A stretch of 64,000 nt of DNA from Bacteroides fragilis NCTC 9343 (GTDB taxonomy: Bacteria; Bacteroidota; Bacteroidia; Bacteroidales; Bacteroidaceae): contig NC_003228.3 of assembly GCF_000025985.1 (NCBI RefSeq), positions 2,914,001 to 2,978,000 of the forward strand, given 5' to 3'. The notes under the pieces were generated by a model that saw only the letters and a program-made list of their open reading frames with translations, was not told the origin of the DNA and did no database searches. Shown here in pieces: positions 27,854 through 37,355 of this stretch. Each line of letters opens with the position of its first letter. Position 1 is the stretch's first letter. A program made the translations under genes and the position numbers.

Positions 27854-29347
27854 ATGGAAAAAAAGAAAATACCCGTCGCACTGATGATAGCGGCAGGAAT
27901 GCTCTTATACAACAACACCGTCGCGGCGCAGAGCCTCCCTCCCACGCAGGAAACTTCGCAACATCAGCTTAGCTTTAACGAGGCGCTGCAACTGCTGCAC
28001 AAAGGCAACCAAAGCCTGAAGATAGCCGACAAAGGCATCGACATAGCCCGTGCCGAACGTGGGAAGCTGAATGCTTTCTGGATGCCCAGCCTGCAATCGA
28101 CCGGAGCATTTGTACACCTTTCGGAGAAGATAGAAGTGAAGCAACCGCTTTCTCAATTCACCGATCCGGCCAAAGACTTCGTACATTCCATCTTGCCGGA
28201 CGATAAAATCATATCGTCCATACTCGATCAAATCGGAACGAACACCCTCATCTTTCCGTTGGCACCGCGCAACCTGACCACTGTCGACCTGACCGCCGAA
28301 TGGGTATTGTTCGCCGGAGGCAAACGTATTCATGCCACTAAGATAGGCAATACGATGATAGACCTTGCCCGTGAGAACCGGGCACAGACCGATGCCACCC
28401 AACGAACACTGCTTGCCGAAAGCTACTACGGATTGCGCCTGGCACAAGAAATTGTCGGTGTCCGCCTGGAATCGTACAAAGCACTGAAGCTGCATTACGA
28501 GAACGCATTGAAACTGGAGTCCACCGGTATGATAGATAAAGCGGCACGCCTCTTTGCCCAAGTCAACATGGACGAAGCACTGCGTGAACTGGAAGCCGCC
28601 CGCAAGGAAGAGGCCGTGGTGCAACGCACCCTCAAGACCTTGCTGAATCTGGAGACGAGCGGAGACATCTCACCTTCCTCTCCCTTGTTTATCAACGATA
28701 CTCTTCCTCCGAAGATGGAGTTTATGCAGGTAGTGGGCATCAGCAACTATCTGCTCAACCAACTGAGTCTTCAAGAACACATGGCCAAGCAGCAGGTCCG
28801 CATCGACCAGAGTGGCTATCTGCCCAATATCGCTCTTTTCGGCAAACAAACTCTTTATTCACATGGCATACAGAGCAACCTGTTGCCCCGCACCATGATC
28901 GGGGTAGGCTTCACCTGGAACCTTTTCGACGGACTGGAACGGGAGAAGCGAATCCGGCAATCACGCCTGACACAACAAACCCTTGCACTGGGACAGGAGA
29001 AAGCGCGTGACGACCTGTCCGTCGGGGTAGACAAACTATACACCGGCCTGCAAAAGGCACTCGACAACGTACGGGCGCTGAACACCACCATCGAACTGAG
29101 TGAAGAACTGGTACGGATGCGGAAAAAAGCCTTCGCCGAAGGAATGGCCACTTCGACAGAGGTAGTAGACGCAGAAACCTTACTTTCGAAAACAAAAGTA
29201 GCCAGACTGGCGGCCTACTACGAATATGACGTGACGCTGATGAATCTGCTGGCACTGTGCGGAATACCGGAACAGTTCGGAAGCATGAAGGACGTCACCT
29301 CTCTTCCCATTACGGAGAACAGAAGAAATGAAATAGAAATCGAATGA
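27854..29347 (+). CDS. TolC family outer-membrane efflux protein
   Basis: The protein has 497 residues with a signal peptide (KKIPVALMIAAGMLLYNNTVAAQ). The rest is the long-helix TolC/OEP layout with two internally related halves; the LSFNEALQLLHKGNQSLKIADKGIDIARAERGK segment opens the first. It forms the trimeric channel of a tripartite exporter. It is first in a four-gene run with a HlyD-type adaptor (30 bp downstream) and two ABC-2 permeases. A 10-bp inverted repeat abuts its start. Confidence 0.93.
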   Translation: MEKKKIPVALMIAAGMLLYNNTVAAQSLPPTQETSQHQLSFNEALQLLHKGNQSLKIADKGIDIARAERGKLNAFWMPSLQSTGAFVHLSEKIEVKQPLSQFTDPAKDFVHSILPDDKIISSILDQIGTNTLIFPLAPRNLTTVDLTAEWVLFAGGKRIHATKIGNTMIDLARENRAQTDATQRTLLAESYYGLRLAQEIVGVRLESYKALKLHYENALKLESTGMIDKAARLFAQVNMDEALRELEAARKEEAVVQRTLKTLLNLETSGDISPSSPLFINDTLPPKMEFMQVVGISNYLLNQLSLQEHMAKQQVRIDQSGYLPNIALFGKQTLYSHGIQSNLLPRTMIGVGFTWNLFDGLEREKRIRQSRLTQQTLALGQEKARDDLSVGVDKLYTGLQKALDNVRALNTTIELSEELVRMRKKAFAEGMATSTEVVDAETLLSKTKVARLAAYYEYDVTLMNLLALCGIPEQFGSMKDVTSLPITENRRNEIEIE

Positions 29348-29377
29348 ACGGAGTAACCAATAAAACAATAATAAGAG

Positions 29378-30376
29378 ATGGAGAATTCAGAATCTAAAAA
29401 AGGCAGAACCTTAAGTATCGCATTCATCGTTGTACTTGTGGCAGTAGCACTCTTCACCGTCATCGGAATGATTGCCATGCGCCACCAGCCTCTCGTCTTG
29501 CAAGGGCAGGCCGAAGCTACCGAGATTCGCATCAGCGGCAAACTGCCGGGACGCATCGACACCTTCCTGGTTGAAGAAGGCCAGTGGGTGAAACAAGGAG
29601 ATACGCTGGTAGTCATCAACAGTCCGACTGTAGAGGCCAAGTATCGCCAGGTGGACGCATTGAAACAAGTAGCCGTAGAACAGAACAAGAAGATTGACGC
29701 CGGAACCCGCAAGCAGATCATAGCTACGGCGCAGCAATTATGGAACAAAACTCAAAGCGACCTGACATTGGCACGGACAACGTACAACCGTATTCTCACT
29801 TTATATAAGGACAGTGTAGTCACTTCTCAACGTAAAGATGAAGTGGAAGCCATGTACAAAGCCGCACAAGCGGCCGAACGGGCTGCTTACGAGCAATATC
29901 AAATGGCTGTAGACGGAGCGCAAAGTGAAGATAAAGCCTCGGCCCGCTCGATGGTCAATGCGGCCAACAGCACGGTTGATGAAGTTTCATCACTCCTGGT
30001 GGATGCCCGCCTGATCGCACCGGAAGATGGACAAATAGCAACCATCTTTCCTAAACGGGGCGAACTTGTCGCACCGGGCACTCCGATCATGAACCTGGTG
30101 GTGATGGATGATATACACGTGGTACTGAACGTAAGGGAAGACCTGATGCCGGACTTCCGCATGGGAGGTACATTCATTGGGGATGTGCCCGCCCTGGCCC
30201 AAAAAGGAATTGGGTTCAAGATATATTATATCAGTCCGCTGGGTAGTTTTGCTACCTGGAAATCGACCAAGCAAACGGGCAGCTATGATTTACAGACATT
30301 CGAAATCCATGCTCGTCCCACCAAAAAAGTGGAGGGGCTGCGTCCGGGAATGTCAGTACTGGTAGAAATCAAATAG
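29378..30376 (+). CDS. HlyD/EmrA-type periplasmic adaptor protein
   Basis: This 332-residue protein has one N-terminal membrane segment (about 14-34). The biotinyl-lipoyl-like half ATEIRISGKLPGRIDTFLVEEGQWVKQGD comes next, then a long coiled-coil hairpin. The second lipoyl half is DARLIAPEDGQIATIFPKRGELVAPGT, followed by a beta-barrel domain. It should bridge the inner-membrane transporter to the TolC-like channel encoded just before it. Confidence 0.93.
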   Translation: MENSESKKGRTLSIAFIVVLVAVALFTVIGMIAMRHQPLVLQGQAEATEIRISGKLPGRIDTFLVEEGQWVKQGDTLVVINSPTVEAKYRQVDALKQVAVEQNKKIDAGTRKQIIATAQQLWNKTQSDLTLARTTYNRILTLYKDSVVTSQRKDEVEAMYKAAQAAERAAYEQYQMAVDGAQSEDKASARSMVNAANSTVDEVSSLLVDARLIAPEDGQIATIFPKRGELVAPGTPIMNLVVMDDIHVVLNVREDLMPDFRMGGTFIGDVPALAQKGIGFKIYYISPLGSFATWKSTKQTGSYDLQTFEIHARPTKKVEGLRPGMSVLVEIK

Positions 30377-30392
30377 AGAAATGAATACGATT

Positions 30393-30493
30393 CACCACAG
30401 AAGACACAGAGACTCACAGAGTTTTAATCTCTTGTTTACAGGATGTTTAAGAGAAAAGATATTCTCTGTGGGACTCTGTGCTACCCTGTGGTA
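30393..30493. repeat. CCACAGA-type intergenic inverted repeat, copy 4
   Basis: The left arm CACCACAGAAGACACAGAGA (from 30393) and the right arm at 30464-30493 are imperfect inverse copies (three CACAG units each). It fills the 143 bp between the adaptor and the first permease, so a long RNA hairpin would sit inside the efflux message. Confidence 0.75.
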
Positions 30494-30519
30494 AATCAAA
30501 ACTCAAAGACAATCTAATT

Positions 30520-31692
30520 ATGCAACACTCCCCTATACCCCGTGTCATACAACGTGAGTGGCAACGGATGACCTCTCGACGCCTCTACTTCGGTGTCTGC
30601 CTGGTACTTCCGTTGTTCACGCTCTTTTTCATGGCTACCATATTCGGCAACGGGCAGATGGAAAATATCCCCATCGGCATTGTCGACCGGGACAACACGG
30701 CCACTTCGAGAGATATTACCCGGCGGATGTCTGCCGTACCCACCTTCCGGGTAACCCGCCACTTCGTTGACGAAGCCGAGGCACGCAAAGCGGTACAGCA
30801 GAAAGAAATATATGGTTATCTCTCGATCCCTCCCCGCTTTGAACAGGATATGATATCGGGGCAGGACGCCACTCTGAACTATTATTATCACTATGCCCTG
30901 CTCTCGGTGGGAGGTGAGTTGATGGCCGCCTTCGAAAGCTCGCTCGCACCCGTAGCTCTCTCCCCCATCGTGATGAAAGCTGTGGCGCTGGGAGTGAACG
31001 AACAGCAGATAGAAACCTTTCTGCTCCCCGTGCAAGCCAACAATCATCCCATTTATAACCCGTCGCTGGATTACTCGGTCTACCTGAGCCAGCCTTTCTT
31101 TTTTGTACTCTTTCAGGTGTTGGTACTGCTTATCACGGTATATGCCGTAGGAAGCGAAATAAAGTTCGGTACAGCCGGTCAATGGTTGCAGGCGGCGGGC
31201 GGCGACATCACGGTTGCCGTTACGGGCAAGCTGTTGCCTTATACGCTTATCTTCAGCCTGATCGGTATATTGGGCAACTTTGTCATGTTTGGCATCCTGC
31301 ATATACCTTTTCAAGGGAGTTGGCTGCTGCTCAACGTCATGACAGTGCTCTTTATCATTGCCACCCAGGCACTGGCATTGTTCATCTTCTCCCTGTTCCC
31401 TGCCGTGGCAATCATCATCAGTATCGTATCCATGGTCGGCTCGCTGGGAGCTACTTTATCCGGTGTCACCTTTCCGGTACTCAACATGTATCCGTTGGTG
31501 CGCGACGCCTCTTATCTGTTTCCGGTGCGCCATTACACCGAAATTACACAAACCATGCTCTACTATGGCGGCGGATTTATCCACCTATGGCCTTCGGCAG
31601 TGATACTCTGTATCTTCCCGTTATTGGCGTTGGCGATGCTTCCGCACCTCAGACGAGCCATAATCAGTCGTAAATATGAAAACATCCGGTAA
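30520..31692 (+). CDS. ABC-2 type transporter permease (1)
   Basis: The protein has 390 residues, counting from the ATG at 30520 (MQHSPIPRVIQREWQRM); a longer frame would start inside the repeat. It has one N-terminal membrane helix, a large extracytoplasmic region with the IPIGIVDRDNTATSRDITRRM motif typical of YhhJ/YbhS-type permeases, and five C-terminal helices. It probably pairs with the next gene. No ATPase is encoded in the run. Confidence 0.9.
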   Translation: MQHSPIPRVIQREWQRMTSRRLYFGVCLVLPLFTLFFMATIFGNGQMENIPIGIVDRDNTATSRDITRRMSAVPTFRVTRHFVDEAEARKAVQQKEIYGYLSIPPRFEQDMISGQDATLNYYYHYALLSVGGELMAAFESSLAPVALSPIVMKAVALGVNEQQIETFLLPVQANNHPIYNPSLDYSVYLSQPFFFVLFQVLVLLITVYAVGSEIKFGTAGQWLQAAGGDITVAVTGKLLPYTLIFSLIGILGNFVMFGILHIPFQGSWLLLNVMTVLFIIATQALALFIFSLFPAVAIIISIVSMVGSLGATLSGVTFPVLNMYPLVRDASYLFPVRHYTEITQTMLYYGGGFIHLWPSAVILCIFPLLALAMLPHLRRAIISRKYENIR

Positions 31693-32866
31693 ACTTTCGC
31701 AGATTTCCTTTATCATCGCACGTGAGTTTCGTGCCATCAGCACCAGCTATGCCGTACTGTTGGTACTGATGGGAGGTATCTTTGTTTATGGGTTGCTCTA
31801 TAACTATATGTATGCTCCCAATATCGTGACCGACGCTCCGGTGGCAGTGGTCGACAACTCGCACAGCAGCCTTAGCCGGCAATACATCCGTTGGCTCGAC
31901 GCCACGCCGCAAGTAGCCGTATACGCACAAGCTATGGACTATCGGGAAGCCCGCGAATGGATGAAAGAGGGCAAGGTACAAGGCATTCTGTACATTCCGC
32001 ATGATTTTGAGACCCGTGTCTTCCAGGGACGCGAGGCTGTATTCTCACTATACGCCACCACAGACGCCTTTCTCTATTTTGAAGCGCTGCAAGAAGCCAC
32101 TTCACGTGTATACCTTGCCATCAACGATGCCCATCGCATGGACGGTGCCGTATTCCTCCCCCCGCAGGGACTGCTTGCCGTGGCCATGGCCAAGCCCGTA
32201 AACGTGGCCGGCACCGCACTCTATAACCACACCGAGGGGTATGGTTCTTATCTGATTCCGGCTGTCATGATGGTCATTATCTTCCAGACCTTATTGATGG
32301 TTATCGGTATGCTGACGGGTGACGAGTATCAGCACCGCGCTACAGAACCGTTGCTTCCGGGGGGCAGAACAGCGGATAAAAGCGGACTATGGGGAGGGGC
32401 AATGCGTCTCGTTGCCGGAAAGACTTTTGTGTACTGCGGACTTTATACGGTCTTCTCCATGTTCTTATTGGGATTATTACCCCACTTCTTCAGCATTCCC
32501 AATATCGGAAACGGACTGTACATTACCGCTATGATGGTACCTTATCTGATGGCGACCTCTTTCTTCGGGCTGGCAGCCTCGCGTTACTTCACCGATTCGG
32601 AAGCTCCGCTGCTGATGATCGCTTTCTTCTCGGTAGGCTTGATTTTCCTGTCCGGAGTCTCCTACCCGCTGGAACTGATGCCATGGTATTGGCGCATGGC
32701 ACATTACATCCTCCCGGCCGCACCCGCCACGCTTGCTTTCGTCAAGCTAAACTCGATGGGAGCCGATATGGCAGACATACAGCCGGAATACATTACACTG
32801 TGGATACAGGTGATCGTCTATTTCGGGCTCAGCGTGTGGGTATACAAGAAAAAGCTGGAAGCGTGA
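31676..32866 (+). CDS. ABC-2 type transporter permease (2)
   Basis: This 396-residue permease is similar in build to the preceding one: an N-terminal membrane helix, an extracytoplasmic domain with APVAVVDNSHSSLSRQYIRWL, and C-terminal helices ending in VWVYKKKLEA. It overlaps the upstream permease by 17 bp, so the two are surely co-expressed and likely form a heterodimer. Its 3' end overlaps the convergent histidine kinase by 38 bp. Confidence 0.9.
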   Translation: MKTSGKLSQISFIIAREFRAISTSYAVLLVLMGGIFVYGLLYNYMYAPNIVTDAPVAVVDNSHSSLSRQYIRWLDATPQVAVYAQAMDYREAREWMKEGKVQGILYIPHDFETRVFQGREAVFSLYATTDAFLYFEALQEATSRVYLAINDAHRMDGAVFLPPQGLLAVAMAKPVNVAGTALYNHTEGYGSYLIPAVMMVIIFQTLLMVIGMLTGDEYQHRATEPLLPGGRTADKSGLWGGAMRLVAGKTFVYCGLYTVFSMFLLGLLPHFFSIPNIGNGLYITAMMVPYLMATSFFGLAASRYFTDSEAPLLMIAFFSVGLIFLSGVSYPLELMPWYWRMAHYILPAAPATLAFVKLNSMGADMADIQPEYITLWIQVIVYFGLSVWVYKKKLEA

Positions 32867-35267
32867 ACCAGAAGCGTGAACCCTTCCCCAACTCGGAGAT
32901 TACGCCAATGTGTCCGCCCATCTTCTCGATAATGCTTTTGCACAGGGGAAGCCCCAACCCGGTACCTTGTACAAAACTGTCCACTTTCATAAAGCGGTCG
33001 AAAACAGCTTCCTGATTTTCAATGGAAATACCGATACCTGTATCTTCTACGAACATTTCAAGTTGCTGCCGGGCATCGATCCGATAGCCGACAGTGATGG
33101 TGCCTCGATGCGTAAACTTAATCGCATTGCTCATAAAGTTGGTAACCACCTGATTCAGATATCCGCTGTCGGCACTGAACCAGGCATCGAGCGGTGAGTC
33201 CTCGTCAATCTGCAGTTCGACTCCTTCGGACACCTTGTTCCTCATCTTCTGCACCATCATGGCACAGAACTGATAAAGGCAGACAGGTTTCGGCGTATAC
33301 TCAAACGATCCCGCATCGATCTTTGAAAGATCGATGATATCCGAAAACAATTGCAGAAGCAATGTATTGTTTTTCTGTATGGTCCGGCGGAACTCTTCCT
33401 GCTCTGCCGGATCGTCAACCGTCATCAGAAGATCGGAGAAGCCTACAATGGCATTCAGCGGCGTACGTATTTCATGACTGATGTTTGCCAGGAAAGCAGA
33501 CTTCAGCCGATTGGACTCTTCCGCCTTGTCCCGTGCGGCCCGAAGCTCCGCTTCCGTCTCTTTCTGGACTGTTATATCATAGTTCACCTCTACCAGTTCC
33601 AACCGTGGATTGGGTGACTGATAGGCAGTCACCATAGAAGACTTGTGTATCCAGTTCCACCGATCCGAACCATCTGCCGGACGAATACGCAGATCACCGT
33701 CAAAGAAGCGTTCCGTACCCGCTTTCGCCTTTTCATAAAAATCGAGCACTGACTTACGGTCATCAGGATGCATGTGTGAAAAGATACCGATAATGTCCGC
33801 CAAAGGTGTATCATGGCTTTCTCCCAGATTACGATACCACTGGCGGACGGCGAATCCGGTGTGATCCAGCAGATTGATTTTGGCATACCCCACTTTGGAA
33901 TAATCAGAGATAATAGAGAAGAAGTTCTCAAAGTCGTGCACCTTACTCAGCGCATTGTTGCGCTCCGTATTATCGATATTGACCAACAGGTAGTTTGACA
34001 GGTTGTCTTCCGCATCATAAAGCATCAGGCTCCGTATGTCGAGATCCATCACCCCTCTTCGCTCCGACTGAAAAAGCCTGCGTTCTTCATCGAAATCGTA
34101 TTTCAGATGGAATGTACCGGGACGGCCTGCCCGAAGGCTTTCATGTATATCCCGGGTCATATTGGGACTTTCAAACAGGTTCAGTCCGATGATCCGGCTC
34201 TTATCGCCGACACCGAATATCTCGAGGTTGCGGTTATTGCAGTCCAGCAACACACCTTCCTTATTATATAGTTCGAGACCCACCGGAATATTGGTGAATA
34301 TATCGTGAAACAATTTCTCGCTGTGCATCACCCGCTCTTTGATGATGCGCAGCTCCATGCAGATACTAATGATATTTGCCAGCGAAGAGAACCATTGATA
34401 ATCTTCACTGTTCCACTTCCGGTATCCGTCTACGATGTCGATACCCATATATCCCCATACCCCTTCCTCACGCATCAGAGGTGCCAGCATCATCGAGTTT
34501 GTCCCGTTTTCGGCCAGTACTTCGCGATCACGCACGGCAAGCGGAGGCAGTTCGTCGGGTGAGTTCAAAATAACGGGACGATTAGCATGTATCTGCTGAT
34601 AGAACCAGGGAGCATCTTCCGAACAGATATTCTGTAGTTTCTCTTTCAGGGTGATCACGTTACAGGCCGCCACTTCATAAAGGCAGCTTTGATTTCCGTT
34701 TTTCCAGTTGTAGCGCACGATGTAGACCCGGGCACCTTTAAAGAAGTACAGAATGTCAGCCAGCATTTCTTCAAACAATTCGTCACCGGTATCATTACTC
34801 AAAAGTTTCAGGAGCGAGTTGGCAATGGAGTTCTGGCAATAGAGCAAATTGTTGATGCGCTGATTCCATGCACATTGATAACCTTGTGTCTCCGGACTCT
34901 CTATCCGCTGGCCATATCCGGTGGCAATCAATTGCCCTTCTTCATTCTCCTCCTCCATGCTCAACGCACAATGTATCCAGAATACATTACCGCGACCGGA
35001 AGTCACAGGAAAGGTCTGTTCGAACACCCCCTTCCGAGGTATGGAGGTAAACTCATCCGTAATGCGCTTACGATAATCCTGTCGTACGGTAGACATCAAC
35101 TCGTCAATGTCTAACCATTCACTACTGACTTCCAATGATTTAAGCAGGGTTTCCGAAATAAAACACTTTCCTGTAGTGAAGTTCACTTCCCACCATCCGA
35201 TCTGTGCCGAAGCACAAATCCTGTTTAGTTTGGCTATGTCGCCCAAAGGATTTTTACTAATCATCAT
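32829..35267 (-). CDS. PAS/GAF sensor histidine kinase
   Basis: The 812-residue protein has no clear membrane segment. The order is a PAS-like domain (about 20-120), a GAF-like domain (about 150-310), a PAS (about 325-430), a second PAS/PAC (about 445-565), HisKA with phospho-acceptor His598 (ANISHEIRTPLNAIVGFSDL), and HATPase_c with N, G1 and G2 boxes (NFMSNAIKF, VEDTGIGIS, GTGLGLPL). It has no receiver domain and no response regulator beside it, so its partner is unknown. It probably senses a soluble signal. It ends inside the second permease gene. Confidence 0.93.
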   Translation of the reverse strand: MMISKNPLGDIAKLNRICASAQIGWWEVNFTTGKCFISETLLKSLEVSSEWLDIDELMSTVRQDYRKRITDEFTSIPRKGVFEQTFPVTSGRGNVFWIHCALSMEEENEEGQLIATGYGQRIESPETQGYQCAWNQRINNLLYCQNSIANSLLKLLSNDTGDELFEEMLADILYFFKGARVYIVRYNWKNGNQSCLYEVAACNVITLKEKLQNICSEDAPWFYQQIHANRPVILNSPDELPPLAVRDREVLAENGTNSMMLAPLMREEGVWGYMGIDIVDGYRKWNSEDYQWFSSLANIISICMELRIIKERVMHSEKLFHDIFTNIPVGLELYNKEGVLLDCNNRNLEIFGVGDKSRIIGLNLFESPNMTRDIHESLRAGRPGTFHLKYDFDEERRLFQSERRGVMDLDIRSLMLYDAEDNLSNYLLVNIDNTERNNALSKVHDFENFFSIISDYSKVGYAKINLLDHTGFAVRQWYRNLGESHDTPLADIIGIFSHMHPDDRKSVLDFYEKAKAGTERFFDGDLRIRPADGSDRWNWIHKSSMVTAYQSPNPRLELVEVNYDITVQKETEAELRAARDKAEESNRLKSAFLANISHEIRTPLNAIVGFSDLLMTVDDPAEQEEFRRTIQKNNTLLLQLFSDIIDLSKIDAGSFEYTPKPVCLYQFCAMMVQKMRNKVSEGVELQIDEDSPLDAWFSADSGYLNQVVTNFMSNAIKFTHRGTITVGYRIDARQQLEMFVEDTGIGISIENQEAVFDRFMKVDSFVQGTGLGLPLCKSIIEKMGGHIGVISELGKGSRFWFTLPAFSCIPTR

Positions 35268-35377
35268 GTTTGCTTTGTTTTGGAAGGGAAACAGTTACTG
35301 CCCGAGTGTTTTCACTTCGTTTTTATATCATCTTCTCTGTCCCTCTGCCGGAAAGGATTTGGAACGGATGCTTGTTT

Positions 35378-35953
35378 TTATTTCTTCTTTGTCTTATATG
35401 CGAAAGCCTGCCAGCGTTCCTCCGGCCAGTCCTGTTGTTGCATGTCGAAGCGTGCCATTACAAAAAACAGATCGGACAGACGATTGATAAAGCTCAGAAT
35501 CTCTTCCGGAACAGCATCTTGCCGATTCAAGGTCCAGAGCCGCCGCTCTGCACGGCGGGCTACGGTACGGGCAAACTGTAACTGAGCAGAGACAGGTGTG
35601 CCACCGGGCAACAGAAAATAACCGTTCTCTTTCAGTCCGGCAGTCATTGTATCCATCTCTTGCTCACAGAAAGCCGCCAGTCCGGGCGACAGCACATTGG
35701 GATTCTTATCGCGAATGGCGGATGGAGTAGCCACATGACTCATAACCACCATTAACTCTCTTTGGAGGTGGTGCAGCAACTTCTGCCAGTCATGCTCCTG
35801 AGGGAGCAATGAACGGATAATGCCGATCACTGCATTCAATTCATCGATGGTCCCGTTCGCCTCGATCCGGATATCATCTTTCTCTACCCTTTCTCCGCCA
35901 TGAATGCCGGTTGTTCCCCGGTCACCGGTCCGTGTATAGATTCGTTTCATCAT
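35378..35953 (-). CDS. PduO-type cob(I)yrinic acid a,c-diamide adenosyltransferase
   Basis: This enzyme forms the Co-C bond of adenosylcobalamin from ATP. At 191 residues it has the PduO signature TRTGDRGTTGIHGGERVEKDDIR and NGTIDELNAVIG, with FARTVARRAERRL later, where the arginines bind ATP. The ATG at 35953 (or 35950) overlaps the stop of cbiA, so the two are translationally coupled. CobA-type enzymes lack this motif. Confidence 0.95.
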   Translation of the reverse strand: MMKRIYTRTGDRGTTGIHGGERVEKDDIRIEANGTIDELNAVIGIIRSLLPQEHDWQKLLHHLQRELMVVMSHVATPSAIRDKNPNVLSPGLAAFCEQEMDTMTAGLKENGYFLLPGGTPVSAQLQFARTVARRAERRLWTLNRQDAVPEEILSFINRLSDLFFVMARFDMQQQDWPEERWQAFAYKTKKK

Positions 35954-37284
35954 TCAAACAATTTAAGTAAATCGATCTCTCCCCAGTATAGATGCGTATA
36001 ACTGGCTATCACGTTTTTATATCGGAACACAGGTGTACTGACAGGCATTCTCTTAGCATTGTATACCTGAGTGACAGATTCCAGTGACTCTTCCGGTTTC
36101 GGCTCGAATTGTGTATAGTGAAACTCGTGTCCGCGAAGATGTTGGCCGTTATAATCGAACTGCCGGTACCCCAGAGTCAAGCGCCTGTCAGCCTTACGAT
36201 TCGAGATAAAGAACGGAAGTACCCCTGCCTGCACCCCGACCTCACTGTCCGAGTGCTCCGACCGGTCAAGGAGAATGCCTTTAGAGAGATAAATCATTCC
36301 TCCGCATTCGGCAAGTACTCGTCCGCCGGACTCCGCGTAGTTACGTATAGAGTGCATCCTTTGCCAAGCCTGACGCAATTTCTCATAATGCTTTTCCGGA
36401 TAGCCTCCGGGAAGATAAAGCAAGTCCGTACCTTCAGGCAACGGGCGATTATCCTCCGGATTAAAGAGAATAACGGTCCCCAGGCGGCAAAGCACATCCA
36501 GATGTTCCTGATAAATGAAAGAGAAAGATTCCGAATTGCATGCCACGGAGATCTTTAAATCTTCCTGTAGAGAAATATTTGAAACAGGAGGTATCGGAGC
36601 AGGAAGTTTCGTTTCCTCAAGCAAACGGTTATAGTCGATGTACTTTTCCATTAATCCGGTCAGCTCTTCCAGTGCGTCCGTTCCTTTCGAATGGCTGAAA
36701 TCCAGCCCCAGATAACGTGATTCCTGTACCAAGCTCTCCTGTTTGGGCAAATACCCCAAACAGGCAATTCCCAACTCGGTACAGACTTCCTGCAACATTT
36801 CGTAATGGCGCGAAGACCCTACCCGATTGAATATAACACCCGCTATCCTGATCTCGGGACGAAAGTGAATGAAGCCCGAAAGCAAAGGAGCCACCGAATA
36901 AGCGGCCGATTTGGCATCGACCACCAATATGACAGGTAAATTCAGTAATCCGGCCACTTCTGCCGAGGAACCCCGGTCACGGTCGTAACCGTCATACATC
37001 CCCATCATACCCTCCGTGATGCAGGCATCGGCTCCTGTGGCATAACGGGCATAAAGCTCCTTTACATGTCCGGCCGAAGCCATAAAGGTATCCAAATTGA
37101 TGGAAGGACGTCTGCAAACTGCCGTATGATATTTGGTGTCGATATAGTCGGGACCGCATTTGAAAGGTTGAACCTTCAATCCCTTCTTAATCAACAGAGC
37201 CATCAATCCACGACTGACCGTTGTCTTTCCACTGCCCGAAGAAGGAGCCGCTATCAGAAATTGAGAAATCATCCTACATTCCAT
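35950..37284 (-). CDS. cbiA: Cobyrinate a,c-diamide synthase CbiA
   Basis: CbiA amidates the a and c side chains of cobyrinate using glutamine and ATP. It has about 444 residues with the P-loop APSSGSGKTTVSRGLMAL and the MMGMYDG motif. A C-terminal glutaminase-like domain has LAECGGMIYLS and the HEFHYT ending. The first ATG (37284) is used here; a second at 37272 (MISQFLIAAP) is equally possible. A -7 box lies at 37305-37312. It precedes the adenosyltransferase in a two-gene unit. Confidence 0.94.
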   Translation of the reverse strand: MECRMISQFLIAAPSSGSGKTTVSRGLMALLIKKGLKVQPFKCGPDYIDTKYHTAVCRRPSINLDTFMASAGHVKELYARYATGADACITEGMMGMYDGYDRDRGSSAEVAGLLNLPVILVVDAKSAAYSVAPLLSGFIHFRPEIRIAGVIFNRVGSSRHYEMLQEVCTELGIACLGYLPKQESLVQESRYLGLDFSHSKGTDALEELTGLMEKYIDYNRLLEETKLPAPIPPVSNISLQEDLKISVACNSESFSFIYQEHLDVLCRLGTVILFNPEDNRPLPEGTDLLYLPGGYPEKHYEKLRQAWQRMHSIRNYAESGGRVLAECGGMIYLSKGILLDRSEHSDSEVGVQAGVLPFFISNRKADRRLTLGYRQFDYNGQHLRGHEFHYTQFEPKPEESLESVTQVYNAKRMPVSTPVFRYKNVIASYTHLYWGEIDLLKLFE

Positions 37285-37304
37285 TATTGTCGGTTTTTAT
37301 CCTA

Positions 37305-37312
37305 CAAAGATA
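37305..37312 (-). promoter_or_regulatory. Candidate -7 box (TATCTTTG) for cbiA-adenosyltransferase
   Basis: This is an exact TAnnTTTG match on the minus strand, 21 bp upstream of the first cbiA ATG (33 bp from the second). No riboswitch lies between. Confidence 0.55.
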
Positions 37313-37355
37313 CGGATATTTCTCTGTGAGAGTGCATCTTTACCGGTAAAAAGTG

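Noticed and set aside
14907..30493. Regularly spaced CACAGAG units considered as a CRISPR array
   Set aside because: Units are too short, spacing is irregular, they pair as inverted arms, and no cas genes are present.
32389..33015. 208-residue plus-strand frame
   Set aside because: It lies in another frame of the second permease gene and the tail of the kinase; composition is unlike a real protein.
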